Assembly: GCA_964412365.1 (NCBI GenBank)
Contig: CAYPOI010000013.1
Coordinates: 1 to 46,667 of the forward strand
Direction of reading: 5' to 3'
DNA from: CAMTWZ01 sp964412365
GTDB taxonomy: Bacteria; Bacteroidota; Rhodothermia; Balneolales; HLUCCA01
DNA length: 46,667 bases
The translations under genes were made by a program, and so were the position numbers. The notes under the pieces are model-generated. The model was given only the letters and a program-made list of their open reading frames with translations, was not told where the DNA came from and ran no database searches. Position 1 is the stretch's first letter. Every line of letters starts with the position of its first letter. Shown here piece by piece: positions 33,170 to 42,700 of the stretch.

Positions 33170-33778
33170 CTAATTCTGAACCTGCTTCACAAACCCATCT
33201 ACACCCTGGCGCTCAAGCGCTCTACGGGCATCCTCAGCTTGATCTTTGTTGCCATATCGCCCGACCATCACCCGATAGACTCGTTGCCCATCCACACGAG
33301 CCGGTTGCACCCAGCCACCACGGATTTCATTTGCCCGAGCTCGGGCCGCATCCGCATCCGCCAGCGATGCCACTTGTACGGAAAATATTTCACGGCTGAT
33401 GTCGCCCGTCATTGGGCGGTCTGTTTTTAATACTTCGATTCGTACCCGTGCCACACCTGGGCCGATCATATCCACTTCACTTGCTGCGGCCCTCGACAAA
33501 TCGATCACGCGTCCGCGCGCATAGGGTCCCCGATCGTTGATCCTTACCGTCACTTGTTTGCCATTATCCAGATTGGTCACACGCACTACGGAATTGAAGG
33601 GCAGCGTTTTGTGCGCGGCAGTCAGCTCATTTTGGTCGTATCTCTCGCCATTCGCCGTCGTTTTCCCATGGAAATTCGGACCATACCAACTGGCCATTCC
33701 CGACTCAGTGATTCGCTTCGTGCTGGCGCAACCCTGCACAAACAAAAAAGCAACGAATAGTGTCAGGAATACTCTCAT
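33170..33778 (-). CDS. rlpA: RlpA-family lipoprotein with SPOR domain
   Basis: 202 residues. The signal peptide MRVFLTLFVAFLFVQGC has a lipobox VQGC (lipidated Cys17). The double-psi beta-barrel is complete: GMASWYGPNFHGKTTANGERYDQNELTAAHKTLPFNSVVRVTNLDNGKQVTVRINDRGPYARGRVIDLS. A C-terminal SPOR domain (~130-202) binds denuded septal glycan. P. aeruginosa RlpA is a lytic transglycosylase acting on such glycan; the conserved Glu/Asp/His set looks present here. An outer-membrane, septum-associated role is expected. It is 5 bases downstream of the methyltransferase stop, on the other side of it in the same direction. Confidence 0.92.
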   Translation of the reverse strand: MRVFLTLFVAFLFVQGCASTKRITESGMASWYGPNFHGKTTANGERYDQNELTAAHKTLPFNSVVRVTNLDNGKQVTVRINDRGPYARGRVIDLSRAAASEVDMIGPGVARVRIEVLKTDRPMTGDISREIFSVQVASLADADAARARANEIRGGWVQPARVDGQRVYRVMVGRYGNKDQAEDARRALERQGVDGFVKQVQN

Positions 33779-33783
33779 GCGAT

Positions 33784-34812
33784 TTAGTCCGCTCGGATGA
33801 TGAAGACGTCAAGATATTGGGTTTCAGGCATCGATGGAAGCACAGGATGATCCGCTGGCTGACCGCCGCGATGGATCAGCTGGATTTCGCGACCCAATTT
33901 GTTCGCCGCCACATGCAACGAATCGAAAAAGCGATCCGCTTCGATGTGATGCGAGCACGTCGCCGTGCATAAAATTCCACCGGGTTTCAGTACCGCCAAC
34001 GCTGCCTCATGCAATTTCTGGTACCCTTTCAACGCCGCACCCGCCATTTTCTTATTCTTCGCAAACCCTGGCGGATCCAGATTCACCACATCATACAGGG
34101 TTTTGCCAGCTTGTTTCGGCAACCATTCCATGATGTCGTGCGATTCAAACCGTATACCCTTCAAACCATTCAATTCCATGTTCGCCTTCGCCCGCTCGAG
34201 NNNNNNNNNNNNNNNNNNNNNNNNNNNNNNNNNNNNNNNNNNNNNNNNNNNNNNNNNNNNNNNNNNNNNNNNNNNNNNNNNNNNNNNNNNNNNNNNNNNN
34301 TTGATCACTTTCACATACAATTCGAGTCCCTCAAGCGCGCGAAGTCCGGAATCGTTTTTGAGAAGGATGGTTTCCGGATGGAGATGCTCTTCGATTGCGG
34401 CCACGATCCAGTCCAGATGTCGCTCGGCTCCGGCGGCTACGATTTGAATGACCACAGCCGTTCCGAATCGGTCGATCACAAGACCAGGCAGACCATCGGC
34501 TTCGCTATGGACTACCCGATAGGCATTCGCATCCGGGTAACGACGTTTCCGAAGCTCAAGAGCGGTGCGGATGCGGTCAGTATAAAACGCAGCCTCAGGA
34601 ACGACGCGTTCATAGGTAAGAATGCGGCCGGCGATCAGGGAGTGCGGATGGTAGTAGGCATAACCAAGGTGATGCCCGTCGGTGCGTCGCACCTGAACAA
34701 CCTCGCCGACTTCCGGTGTACCTTTGATTTCAGCGATTTCGTTGCTGAAAATCCATTTATGTCCGGTGGCCAGACGGCGGTCGCGTTTCGGGTGGAGCTG
34801 GATAAAATTCAT
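33784..34812 (-). CDS. class I SAM-dependent rRNA methyltransferase, RlmI-like (interrupted by N-run)
   Basis: Resembles RlmI/RlmK-type 23S rRNA cytosine-5 methyltransferases. The N-terminal PUA domain (MNFIQLHPKRDRRLATGHKWIFSNEI...GEVVQVRR) is followed by a linker strand ending VKVI. After the N-run come LERAKANMELNGLKGIRFESHD, the catalytic-core motif DVVNLDPPGFAKNKK, and the motif CTATCSHHI with the catalytic Cys. The SAM-binding motif I and the FFLDQR segment fall in the 100 Ns. Family length (~395) exceeds what is visible by more than the Ns supply. The start at 34812 matches the family; upstream in-frame residues do not. The same frame on both sides of the Ns may be coincidence. Confidence 0.86.
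   Translation of the reverse strand: MNFIQLHPKRDRRLATGHKWIFSNEIAEIKGTPEVGEVVQVRRTDGHHLGYAYYHPHSLIAGRILTYERVVPEAAFYTDRIRTALELRKRRYPDANAYRVVHSEADGLPGLVIDRFGTAVVIQIVAAGAERHLDWIVAAIEEHLHPETILLKNDSGLRALEGLELYVKVIXXXXXXXXXXXXXXXXXXXXXXXXXXXXXXXXXXLERAKANMELNGLKGIRFESHDIMEWLPKQAGKTLYDVVNLDPPGFAKNKKMAGAALKGYQKLHEAALAVLKPGGILCTATCSHHIEADRFFDSLHVAANKLGREIQLIHRGGQPADHPVLPSMPETQYLDVFIIRAD
34201..34300. other. assembly gap (100 Ns)
   Basis: Exactly 100 unspecified bases inside the methyltransferase gene. The round number suggests a nominal placeholder between scaffolded contigs. Confidence 0.97.
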
Positions 34813-34888
34813 AGTGCGACAAGATACCTCTAATCCTGAGAGAAACGCGGGGTGGCTGTTGCATCCACCCCGTGTCATTCAAATCACA

Positions 34889-35239
34889 TCACGCCTTGTC
34901 GGAATAGAAGAAGGCGGCTCCGGCGATAATGATCGCTTTCAGCATGTCAGCCATTTGCATCTGGTCTCCATCCAAGAATAAGCGCAAATGCACGAACAAT
35001 GCGAAAACCAACATCATCACACCTAACCAAAATGCCGCAAGTTTGGCGTGTTTGTTTATGATGATGGCGACGGATGCGGCGATGTGGGCTACGCCGGTCA
35101 AGTATACCCAGAAAACACCCCCGGGAAGGAACGATGGTATAGCTCCAGCCATAGCATCGGCCATCATAAAATGTATGATTCCAAAAATGGCGAACGGTAC
35201 TGCGAAGATGTATTTCGCCTGCTTGGTGATTAAATCCAT
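34889..35239 (-). CDS. DoxX-like small membrane protein
   Basis: A 116-residue protein with four predicted membrane helices (KYIFAVPFAIFGIIHFM, VFWVYLTGVAHIAASVAIII, LAAFWLGVMMLVFALFVHL and a C-terminal helix), the layout of DoxX-like proteins. The first helix ends in the typical GIIHF and the second contains GVAHI. The function is undefined; relatives are linked to oxidative stress or quinone chemistry. It is monocistronic: 76 bases upstream of the methyltransferase start, and 92 bases downstream of the tRNA-Thr, all on the same strand. Confidence 0.75.
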   Translation of the reverse strand: MDLITKQAKYIFAVPFAIFGIIHFMMADAMAGAIPSFLPGGVFWVYLTGVAHIAASVAIIINKHAKLAAFWLGVMMLVFALFVHLRLFLDGDQMQMADMLKAIIIAGAAFFYSDKA

Positions 35240-35292
35240 AACAACTGACTCCTAAGATTTGGTTTAGTATGCGGTTGCCTGTCTGAAATGAC

Positions 35293-35329
35293 AACGCCCC
35301 GCTATCTTAATGTAAGAAAACGGGGCGTT
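35293..35329 (-). terminator. hairpin after tRNA-Thr, probable end of the rpoBC transcript
   Basis: AACGCCCCG (35293-35301) pairs with CGGGGCGTT (35321-35329). Inside, TCTTA/TAAGA forms a second stem around ATG. It begins 2 bases past the tRNA 3' end. The T-run on the minus strand is weak, so either intrinsic termination or a 3' processing/stability structure is possible. Confidence 0.55.
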
Positions 35330-35331
35330 AG

Positions 35332-35404
35332 AGCCGAAGATCGGACTTGAACCGACGACCTATTCATTACGAGTGAATTGCTCTACCAACTGAGCTACTT
35401 CGGC
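35332..35404 (-). tRNA. tRNA-Thr (CGT)
   Basis: A 73-nt minus-strand cloverleaf. The acceptor GCCGAAG/CTTCGGC is fully paired, the D stem is GCTC/GAGC, the anticodon stem is ATTCA/TGAAT with loop CTCGTAA (anticodon CGT, reading ACG), and the T arm is GTCGG-TTCAAGT-CCGAT, with discriminator T. CCA is not encoded. It begins 18 bases after the rpoC stop on the same strand, so it is probably cut from the rpoBC message. Confidence 0.95.
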
Positions 35405-35422
35405 GTCACAGAAACTCTGTGA

Positions 35423-38400
35423 TTAGATCTCGTCGTCGAAACCAAGAACAACGTCCTTGGCCACGATCGATTCGAACACTTTGCTGGCTGCTTCAAGTCC
35501 GTCATTGTCGGCTTTCGAGCCAACGATGATTTCGTTGTATTTGCGCAGACCGGTACCTGCAGGCACTTTGTGACCCACAACCACATTCTCCTTGAGGCCG
35601 AGAAGCTTGTCTTCTTTGGCTTCGATGGAGGCTTGGGTGAGCACTTTGGTGGTTTCCTGGAAGGATGCGGCCGACAACCAGCTATCGGTGGACAAGGCGG
35701 CACGTGTGATGCCCAACAAGATCGGACGTGAAATCGCAGGTTCCGCTTCGCGGGCTTCGATCTCAGCTTTTCCATCCTTGATGAGTCCGGAATTGATTTC
35801 CCGGATTTCACGACGGTCGAGGGCCATTCCGATGGCGACAGCACTGTCACCATTGTTCGTCACCACAAACTTGCCGATCAGCGAGTCGTTGGTGCGGTTC
35901 ACTTCGAAACGGTCCACTTTATCGCCTTCCAAGTACATCGTATCGCCTGGATCCGTGATTTCAACTTTCTGCATCATCGTGCGAACGATCACTTCGATGT
36001 GCTTATCGTTGATTTTCACACCCTGCAGACGGTACACTTCCTGGATCTCATTCACCAAGTACGACTGTACAGCGAATGGTCCAAGAATATTGAGGATGTC
36101 CTGTGGAAGAATTTGTCCGTCGGACAAACGCTCGCCAGCCTTCACATAATCGTTTTCTTGTACAAGAATGTGCTTGGCCAAAGGAATGAGGTAGGTTTTG
36201 GTCTCCGTACCATCTTTGCTCTTGACCACGATTTCTTGAGCACCACGCTTACGGGCACCCATCGACACGATACCTTCGATCTCGGAAACAACCGCAGGAT
36301 CGGATGGTGGACGTGCCTCGAACAATTCAGTCACACGTGGCAAACCAGCCGTGATATCTTTCGATTTCGTACCAGATGCGCGTGGGATTTTCGCGATCAC
36401 TTGACCCGCGAAGACCATGTCACCTTCATCCACAACCACGTGCGCGCCTACTGGGAGGGCCACTTCACGGTTTTGTTTGCCTTCAACCACAAGGATAAGG
36501 GCTGGAACAAGACCGCGGTCTTTCGAATCGGTGATCACTTTTTCACGGTGACCGGTCTGAGCATCGGTTTCGTCGCTGGATGTCGCGCCTTCAACAATGT
36601 CTTTGTACTTGATCGTCGCGTTGATCTCGGACATGATCAAGGCGTTGTACGGATCCCAACGGCAGAGTGGAACGCCTTTTGGCACGAGGTCGCCCTCGTC
36701 GCAGAGAAGTTCGGAACCGTACGGGATGTTGTAGTTGGTGAGCATTTTTCCTGTCTCATCAACAATCTTGATCTCACCCACACGGCTGAGAACCACTTTA
36801 CGTTCTTCCTCGCCATCGTCGAAGTTCACGAAGCGCAAGTTCTCGAAGACGAGTTTACCAGCGAATTTCGATTTGTGCATCGACTCGGCTTCCATACGAG
36901 CGGCCGTACCACCCACGTGGAACGTACGGAGCGTCAGCTGTGTACCCGGTTCACCGATCGACTGAGCGGCGATAACACCGACCGCCTCACCGACCTGAAC
37001 CATTTTACCACGGGCTAGGTCACGACCATAACATTTGGCGCAAACGCCACGTCCGGTTTCGCAGGTAAGCACCGAGCGGATCTCGACTTCTTCAATCGAG
37101 GTCTCAGCGATTTTCTTAGCGATACGCTCATCAATCAGATCGTTCGACGCTACCAGCAATTCGTCGTTCAGCGGATCGTACACATCGTGCATCGATACAC
37201 GGCCGAGAATCCGGTCTTCCAAGCTTTCAACAACGTCTTCGTTGTCTTTAAGCGCTTTGATTTTAATGCCACGAAGCGTTCCACAATCGTCTTCGGTGAT
37301 GATGAGATCTTGCGACACATCCACCAAGCGACGGGTGAGGTAACCGGCATCGGCTGTTTTCAGAGCCGTATCGGCCAACCCTTTACGAGCTCCGTGAGTC
37401 GAGATAAAGTACTCCAATACGGTCAGTCCTTCTTTGAACGACGACAGGATCGGGGTTTCAATAACTTCACTACCGGACGATTCAACCGACGATTTCTGCG
37501 GTTTGGCCATCAGACCACGCATCCCGCCCAACTGGCGGATCTGGTCTTTCGAACCCCGAGCACCGGAATCGGCCATCATGAACACGGCATTGAAGCCGTC
37601 TTTATCACGAGCCAATGCATTGAACAAGGTTTCGGAAACCCGGTTCGTGGTGCTGGTCCATTTATCGATGACCTGGTTGTACCGTTCGTTGTCGGTGATG
37701 AAACCGTTTTCGTAACGCTCTTGGATGATCGTCACTTCTTTTTGTGCCGCATTGATGAGTTGCATTTTCTCATCCGGAATCACAATGTCTTCCAAGCTGA
37801 ACGACAATCCACCGCGGGTAGCAGTCGCGAATCCGAGATCTTTCATGTCATCGAGGAACTTGGCCGCTTTCACGGTTCCGCTCACGGTGAACACTTCCAA
37901 AATCAGGTTCCGCAATTCTTTCTTGCCGAACGTGGTGTTTTTGAAGCCGAGATCGTTCGGGATGATCATGTTGAACAACACACGACCGGTCGTGGTCTTG
38001 ATCATCTCGCCGGTTTCCCAACGAAGTGTGATTTTGTCGTGAATTTGAATCACGCCTTGGTCGAAGGCGACAACCACTTCACCCGAATCAGAGAACAGAC
38101 GCTCTTTCGGAGGCGTCACCGGACTCATTTTCGTCAAATAATAAATACCCAAGACCATGTCCTGCGACGGTACCGTGATCGGTGTTCCGTTTGCCGGGTT
38201 CATGATGTTGTGCGAACCGAGCATCAAGACCGATGCTTCCAAGATCGCATCGTGGCTCAACGGAAGGTGAACCGCCATCTGGTCACCATCAAAATCCGCG
38301 TTGAACGCGGTACATGCCAATGGATGCAGACGGATGGCTTTGTCTTCGATCAATACCGGTTGGAAGGCCTGGATACCGAGACGGTGCAAGGTCGGTGCAC

Positions 38401-38953
38401 GGTTCAGAAGAACCGGGTGACCATTGATCACATTCTCCAATACGTCCCAGACCACTTCATCGCGGCGATCCACTACTTTCTTGGCGCTTTTAACCGTTTT
38501 CACGTAGCCACGCTCGATGAGGCGGCGGATGATGAACGGCTTATACAATTCGACGGCCATTTCTTTCGGAAGTCCGCACTGATGCATTTTCAGCTCAGGT
38601 CCGACCACAATCACCGAACGACCGGAATAATCGACACGCTTACCGAGCAAGTTCTGGCGGAAACGACCGTTTTTCCCTTTCAACATATCGCTGAGGGATT
38701 TCAACGGACGGTTATTGCTACGAACCGCGTTGGTTTTACGCGAGTTGTCGAACAACGAATCCACCGCCTCCTGCAACATGCGCTTCTCGTTGCGGAGAAT
38801 CACATCCGGAGCTTTGATATCGATCAAACGCTTCAGACGGTTGTTGCGGATGATCACACGGCGATACAGATCGTTCAGATCGGAGGTCGCGAAACGACCA
38901 CCAATGGACGCAATTCCGGTGGAATAACCGGAACCACACGCATCACCATCCAT
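35423..38953 (-). CDS. rpoC: RNA polymerase beta' subunit, 3' fragment of frameshifted rpoC
   Basis: C-terminal 1150 or so residues of beta'. True homology begins at GGRFATSDLNDLYRRVI (about 38902); the first ~15 residues (MDGDACGSGYSTGIAS) are out-of-frame translation of the upstream part. The catalytic NADFDGDQMAVHLPLS with its three Mg-binding aspartates, the bridge-helix region GARGSKDQIRQLGGMRGLMAKP, the trigger-loop region, and the second zinc site (CETGRGVCAKCYGRDL) are intact. With the 5' fragment the gene is 4277 bases; adding the inferred missing 13 gives 4290, or 1430 codons, a normal size for this lineage. It is followed by tRNA-Thr. Confidence 0.95.
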   Translation of the reverse strand: MDGDACGSGYSTGIASIGGRFATSDLNDLYRRVIIRNNRLKRLIDIKAPDVILRNEKRMLQEAVDSLFDNSRKTNAVRSNNRPLKSLSDMLKGKNGRFRQNLLGKRVDYSGRSVIVVGPELKMHQCGLPKEMAVELYKPFIIRRLIERGYVKTVKSAKKVVDRRDEVVWDVLENVINGHPVLLNRAPTLHRLGIQAFQPVLIEDKAIRLHPLACTAFNADFDGDQMAVHLPLSHDAILEASVLMLGSHNIMNPANGTPITVPSQDMVLGIYYLTKMSPVTPPKERLFSDSGEVVVAFDQGVIQIHDKITLRWETGEMIKTTTGRVLFNMIIPNDLGFKNTTFGKKELRNLILEVFTVSGTVKAAKFLDDMKDLGFATATRGGLSFSLEDIVIPDEKMQLINAAQKEVTIIQERYENGFITDNERYNQVIDKWTSTTNRVSETLFNALARDKDGFNAVFMMADSGARGSKDQIRQLGGMRGLMAKPQKSSVESSGSEVIETPILSSFKEGLTVLEYFISTHGARKGLADTALKTADAGYLTRRLVDVSQDLIITEDDCGTLRGIKIKALKDNEDVVESLEDRILGRVSMHDVYDPLNDELLVASNDLIDERIAKKIAETSIEEVEIRSVLTCETGRGVCAKCYGRDLARGKMVQVGEAVGVIAAQSIGEPGTQLTLRTFHVGGTAARMEAESMHKSKFAGKLVFENLRFVNFDDGEEERKVVLSRVGEIKIVDETGKMLTNYNIPYGSELLCDEGDLVPKGVPLCRWDPYNALIMSEINATIKYKDIVEGATSSDETDAQTGHREKVITDSKDRGLVPALILVVEGKQNREVALPVGAHVVVDEGDMVFAGQVIAKIPRASGTKSKDITAGLPRVTELFEARPPSDPAVVSEIEGIVSMGARKRGAQEIVVKSKDGTETKTYLIPLAKHILVQENDYVKAGERLSDGQILPQDILNILGPFAVQSYLVNEIQEVYRLQGVKINDKHIEVIVRTMMQKVEITDPGDTMYLEGDKVDRFEVNRTNDSLIGKFVVTNNGDSAVAIGMALDRREIREINSGLIKDGKAEIEAREAEPAISRPILLGITRAALSTDSWLSAASFQETTKVLTQASIEAKEDKLLGLKENVVVGHKVPAGTGLRKYNEIIVGSKADNDGLEAASKVFESIVAKDVVLGFDDEI

Positions 38954-39699
38954 TCCGGACGGTTTTCAACGCGCTTGTTGGCCGCACGGAACGACTCCAA
39001 TACTTGGAGACGCTTCAGATACTTTTTCTTCCGCATCATCGACGTCTCGCCCTTTACAGCTTGACGGTATTTGTAGGCGGATTTGTCCAGATCGATGGCT
39101 TTGAGAAGCGACTCGATCGCCTCCGCACCCATCATCACAATGAATTTGTCGGCATCGTCGTCGTCGAGTTCGCGCTGCACATCAGGCAACTGACCCAACA
39201 CATCTTGATATTCCTCTTCCGAGAGCATGTCGCCCATCTTGTAACCGAGGTCGCGCGCCATACCTGGATTGATAACCACGAACGATTCGTAGTAAACAAT
39301 TTTTTCCAGGTTCTTGGACGACAGACCCAACAGATACGCGATCTTGTTCGGAAGCGATTTGAAATACCAGATATGCACAACCGGAACGCTGAGGGAAATA
39401 TGTCCCATGCGCTCGCGACGGACGGCTTTACGGGTCACTTCCACGCCACAACGGTCGCAGACGATACCTTTATACCGAATTCTCTTGTACTTGCCGCAAT
39501 GACATTCCCAGTCCTTCACAGGACCGAAAATCTTCTCGCAGAACAAACCGTCTTTTTCGGGTTTGAATGTGCGATAATTGATGGTTTCCGGATTCAGAAC
39601 CTCACCGCGTGAGCGAGACAATACCGTCTCGGCCGATGCCAGTGAGATACGGATCAGGTTGAAATCTTTCGTTGCGGGTTCGCTTTTGGTGAATGCCAA
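38875..39699 (-). CDS. rpoC: RNA polymerase beta' subunit, 5' fragment of frameshifted rpoC
   Basis: N-terminal ~265 residues of beta'. It starts MAFTKSEPATKDFNLIRISLASAETVLSRSRGEVLNPETINYRTFKPEKDGLFCEKIFGP, carries the first zinc site (CHCGKYKRIRYKGIVCDRCGVEV), and runs into RPEWMVMRVVPVIPPELRPL. The family then continues VPLDGGRFATSD, but here the frame breaks at about 38898-38902 and ends in nine unrelated residues. The coding content resumes in a different frame (3' fragment). It starts 30 bases after the rpoB stop. The break is probably an artefact, because RpoC is essential. Confidence 0.95.
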   Translation of the reverse strand: MAFTKSEPATKDFNLIRISLASAETVLSRSRGEVLNPETINYRTFKPEKDGLFCEKIFGPVKDWECHCGKYKRIRYKGIVCDRCGVEVTRKAVRRERMGHISLSVPVVHIWYFKSLPNKIAYLLGLSSKNLEKIVYYESFVVINPGMARDLGYKMGDMLSEEEYQDVLGQLPDVQRELDDDDADKFIVMMGAEAIESLLKAIDLDKSAYKYRQAVKGETSMMRKKKYLKRLQVLESFRAANKRVENRPEWMVMRVVPVIPPELRPLVVVSRPPI

Positions 39700-39729
39700 G
39701 GGATTACCTCCGTGAAATATAAAATGTCA

Positions 39730-42700
39730 TTAGTCGATGTGAACTTCGAGACCGAGGCCTTGCAATTCGCGAAGCAGTACGTTGAACGATTCCGGAGTAC
39801 CGCCATCTGGCAAGTTGTCTCCTTTCACGATCGCTTCGTACACTTTCGAACGGCCCTTCACGTCGTCACTTTTCACCGTCAGCATTTCTTTCAGGATGCT
39901 AGCCGCACCGTATGCATACAGTGCCCACACTTCCATCTCACCGAGACGCTGACCACCGAACTGGGCTTTACCACCCAGAGGCTGTTGCGTGATGAGGGAG
40001 TATGGTCCGATCGACCGGGCATGCATCTTGTCTTGAACCAAGTGGTTCAATTTGAGCATGTAGATGTAGCCGACTGTGGTTTTCTGTGCGAAACGGTCTC
40101 CGGTACGTCCGTCATACAAGTATGTGCGTCCGTCTTCCGGAAGTCCTGCTTTGCGCAGCCATTCCTGAACATCCGAGTAATGGGCGCCATCGAAAATCGG
40201 GGTGGCGAATGTCACACCCAATTTGCGTCCGGCCCATCCGAGGATGGTTTCGTAAATCTGACCCAAGTTCATCCGCGACGGTACGCCGAGCGGATTGAGC
40301 ACGATATCGACCGGCGTTCCGTCCTCGAGGAACGGCATGTCTTCAACCGGTACGATATTGGCCACAACCCCTTTGTTACCGTGGCGTCCAGCCATCTTGT
40401 CACCCACTTGAAGCTTGCGCTTCTTGGCCACATAGACTTTGGCTTTCTGCACGATACCCGGTGTGAGCTCATCACCCACTTGGATCATGTATTTCTTGCG
40501 TTTCAATTCGGTCTCGTGATCACGACGAACCGTTTTGTAGCTCTCAAGGAGCGTCCAAACCACTTGGTTCGTCTTCTCATCGGTGCACCATTGCTGGCGT
40601 GAACGAAGTTGAAGCGGATCCATTTCGTCGAAATGGGTCTTCTTGTATTTCTCACCTTTTGGAATCACTTCATGTCCGCCTCTGTACACCACGCTTGGAG
40701 ACGTTTTGTCTTTCAAGAGTTTGTACATGCGCTCAGACCAGCTCGCATTCAAACGAAGGATGAGGTTGTCAAACGTTGCTTGCTCGTTTTCGACCAACTC
40801 TTTCTCTTCTTTGCGGGAATACTGCTCGTCGCGTTTGCGGCTGAACAATTTGGTTTCGATCACCACACCCGACACGCCCGGAGGCATTTTGAGTGAGGCA
40901 TCCTTCACGTCGCCGGCTTTGTCGCCGAAGATGGCGCGAAGTAATTTCTCTTCCGGCGTCGGATCGGTTTCCCCTTTCGGAGTGATCTTACCAACGATGA
41001 TGTCTCCCGGGCGAACAATCGCACCGACGCGCACAAGTCCGTTCTCGTCGAGGTTGCGAGTCACTTCCTCACTGACGTTCGGAATTTCACGGGTCAATTC
41101 CTCTTCACCACGTTTCGTGTCACGAACATGTTGTTCGAACTCGGTGATGTGGATGGAGGTGTAAATGTCTTCAGAAACGATACGCTCGCTCACTACGATG
41201 GCATCCTCGAAGTTATATCCACGCCATGGCATGAAGGCAACGAGAAGGTTACGTCCCAAGGCGAGTTCGCCCATATCGGTGGCACATCCATCGGCCAGTG
41301 CCTGACCAGCGCGAACGCGGTCGCCCACTTTCACAATAGCCGTCTGATTGGAGCAGGTATCTTGGTTGGTGCGCTCGAATTTGCGAAGCTCATATCCTTT
41401 AACGCCTTCATCGAAGTAGGCGAGAGCTTCCATATCGTCGCGATCGTAGCGGACACGAATCTCAGTGGAACTCACATACACCACGGTACCGTCGCCTTCG
41501 GCGGCAATCAATGAACGTGAGTCACGGGCGGCACGATACTCCATCCCCGTTCCGACAACTGGTCGCTCGGGGCGCAGAAGCGGTACAGCTTGACGTTGCA
41601 TGTTCGATCCCATCAAGGCACGGTTGGCATCATCATGTTCGATGAACGGGATGAGTGCGGCTGCGACGGATGTGATTTGGTTCGGAGCCACATCCATGTA
41701 TTCCACTTGTTCCGGACGAGCCAAACCTACGTTTGAATCACGGAAGCGGGAGAAAATGAACTCGTTTTTGAACGTTGACTTCTCATCGAGGATAGCGTTT
41801 GCCTGCGCGATGATCGTTTCGTCTTCTTGCTCAGCGGCGAGGTACTCCACGTTGTCGGTCACGTGCCCTGCCTTCACTTTACGGTAAGGCGTTTCAATGA
41901 AGCCGAACTCATTCACTTTGGCGTGAACACAGAGCGATGAAATCAGACCAATGTTCGGACCTTCCGGTGTTTCAATCGGGCACAAGCGGCCGTAGTGGGT
42001 ATAGTGAACGTCACGAACTTCGAATCCGGCGCGCTCACGGGTAAGTCCACCAGGTCCCAGGGCCGACATACGGCGTTTGTGGGTCAATTCGGCCAATGGG
42101 TTGGTCTGATCCATGAACTGGCTCAGCTGGTTGGTACCGAAAAAGGTGTTGATCACGCTCGAGATCGTACGGGCGTTCACCAAATCCTGAGGAGTGAACT
42201 GTTCCGCATCGCGGGAGTTCATCCGCTCGCGGATGGTACGGGCCATACGGGCCAAGCCCAAGGAGAACTGTTGTCCTAGTTGCTCACCAACCGTACGTAC
42301 ACGGCGGTTGCTCAAGTGATCGATATCGTCCACTTGCGACTTGAGGTTCTTCAGACGAATCAATTCCTTGATGATCGCGCAGATGTCGTTCACGGTCAGA
42401 ACCGTTGTTTCCAACGACTCATCCAAATGCAGACGCTTGTTCAAGCGGTAGCGACCCACTTCACCGAGATCGTATTTCTTGTCGGAGAAGAACAGGCGCT
42501 CAAGAACCTGGCGGGCCGTTTCCATATCCGGCATTTCACCGGTACGGATTTGGCGATATACTTCAGCCAGGGCGGTTTCTTCGTTGAACGTCGTGTCTTT
42601 GCGAAGCGTGTTCAGAATGACGGAACGATCCGCATCCTCATTGGAGATCTTCAGGATGTGGATCTTGTCGTATCCGGCTTCCTTGATCAGACCAAAATCA

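Noticed and set aside
33965..34833. + strand open frames running through the N-run
   Set aside because: They exist only because Ns contain no stop codons and lie antisense to the methyltransferase.
38875..38953. Programmed ribosomal frameshift in rpoC
   Set aside because: No slippery heptamer or stimulatory structure is evident, and conserved residues (VPLD) are missing outright, which a frameshift signal would not explain.
37187..39064. Long open frame (625 codons) on the + strand opposite rpoC
   Set aside because: It is the antisense of a conserved rpoC region, has no family character, and arises from codon bias; similar shadows lie opposite rpoB, the pumps and mdh.
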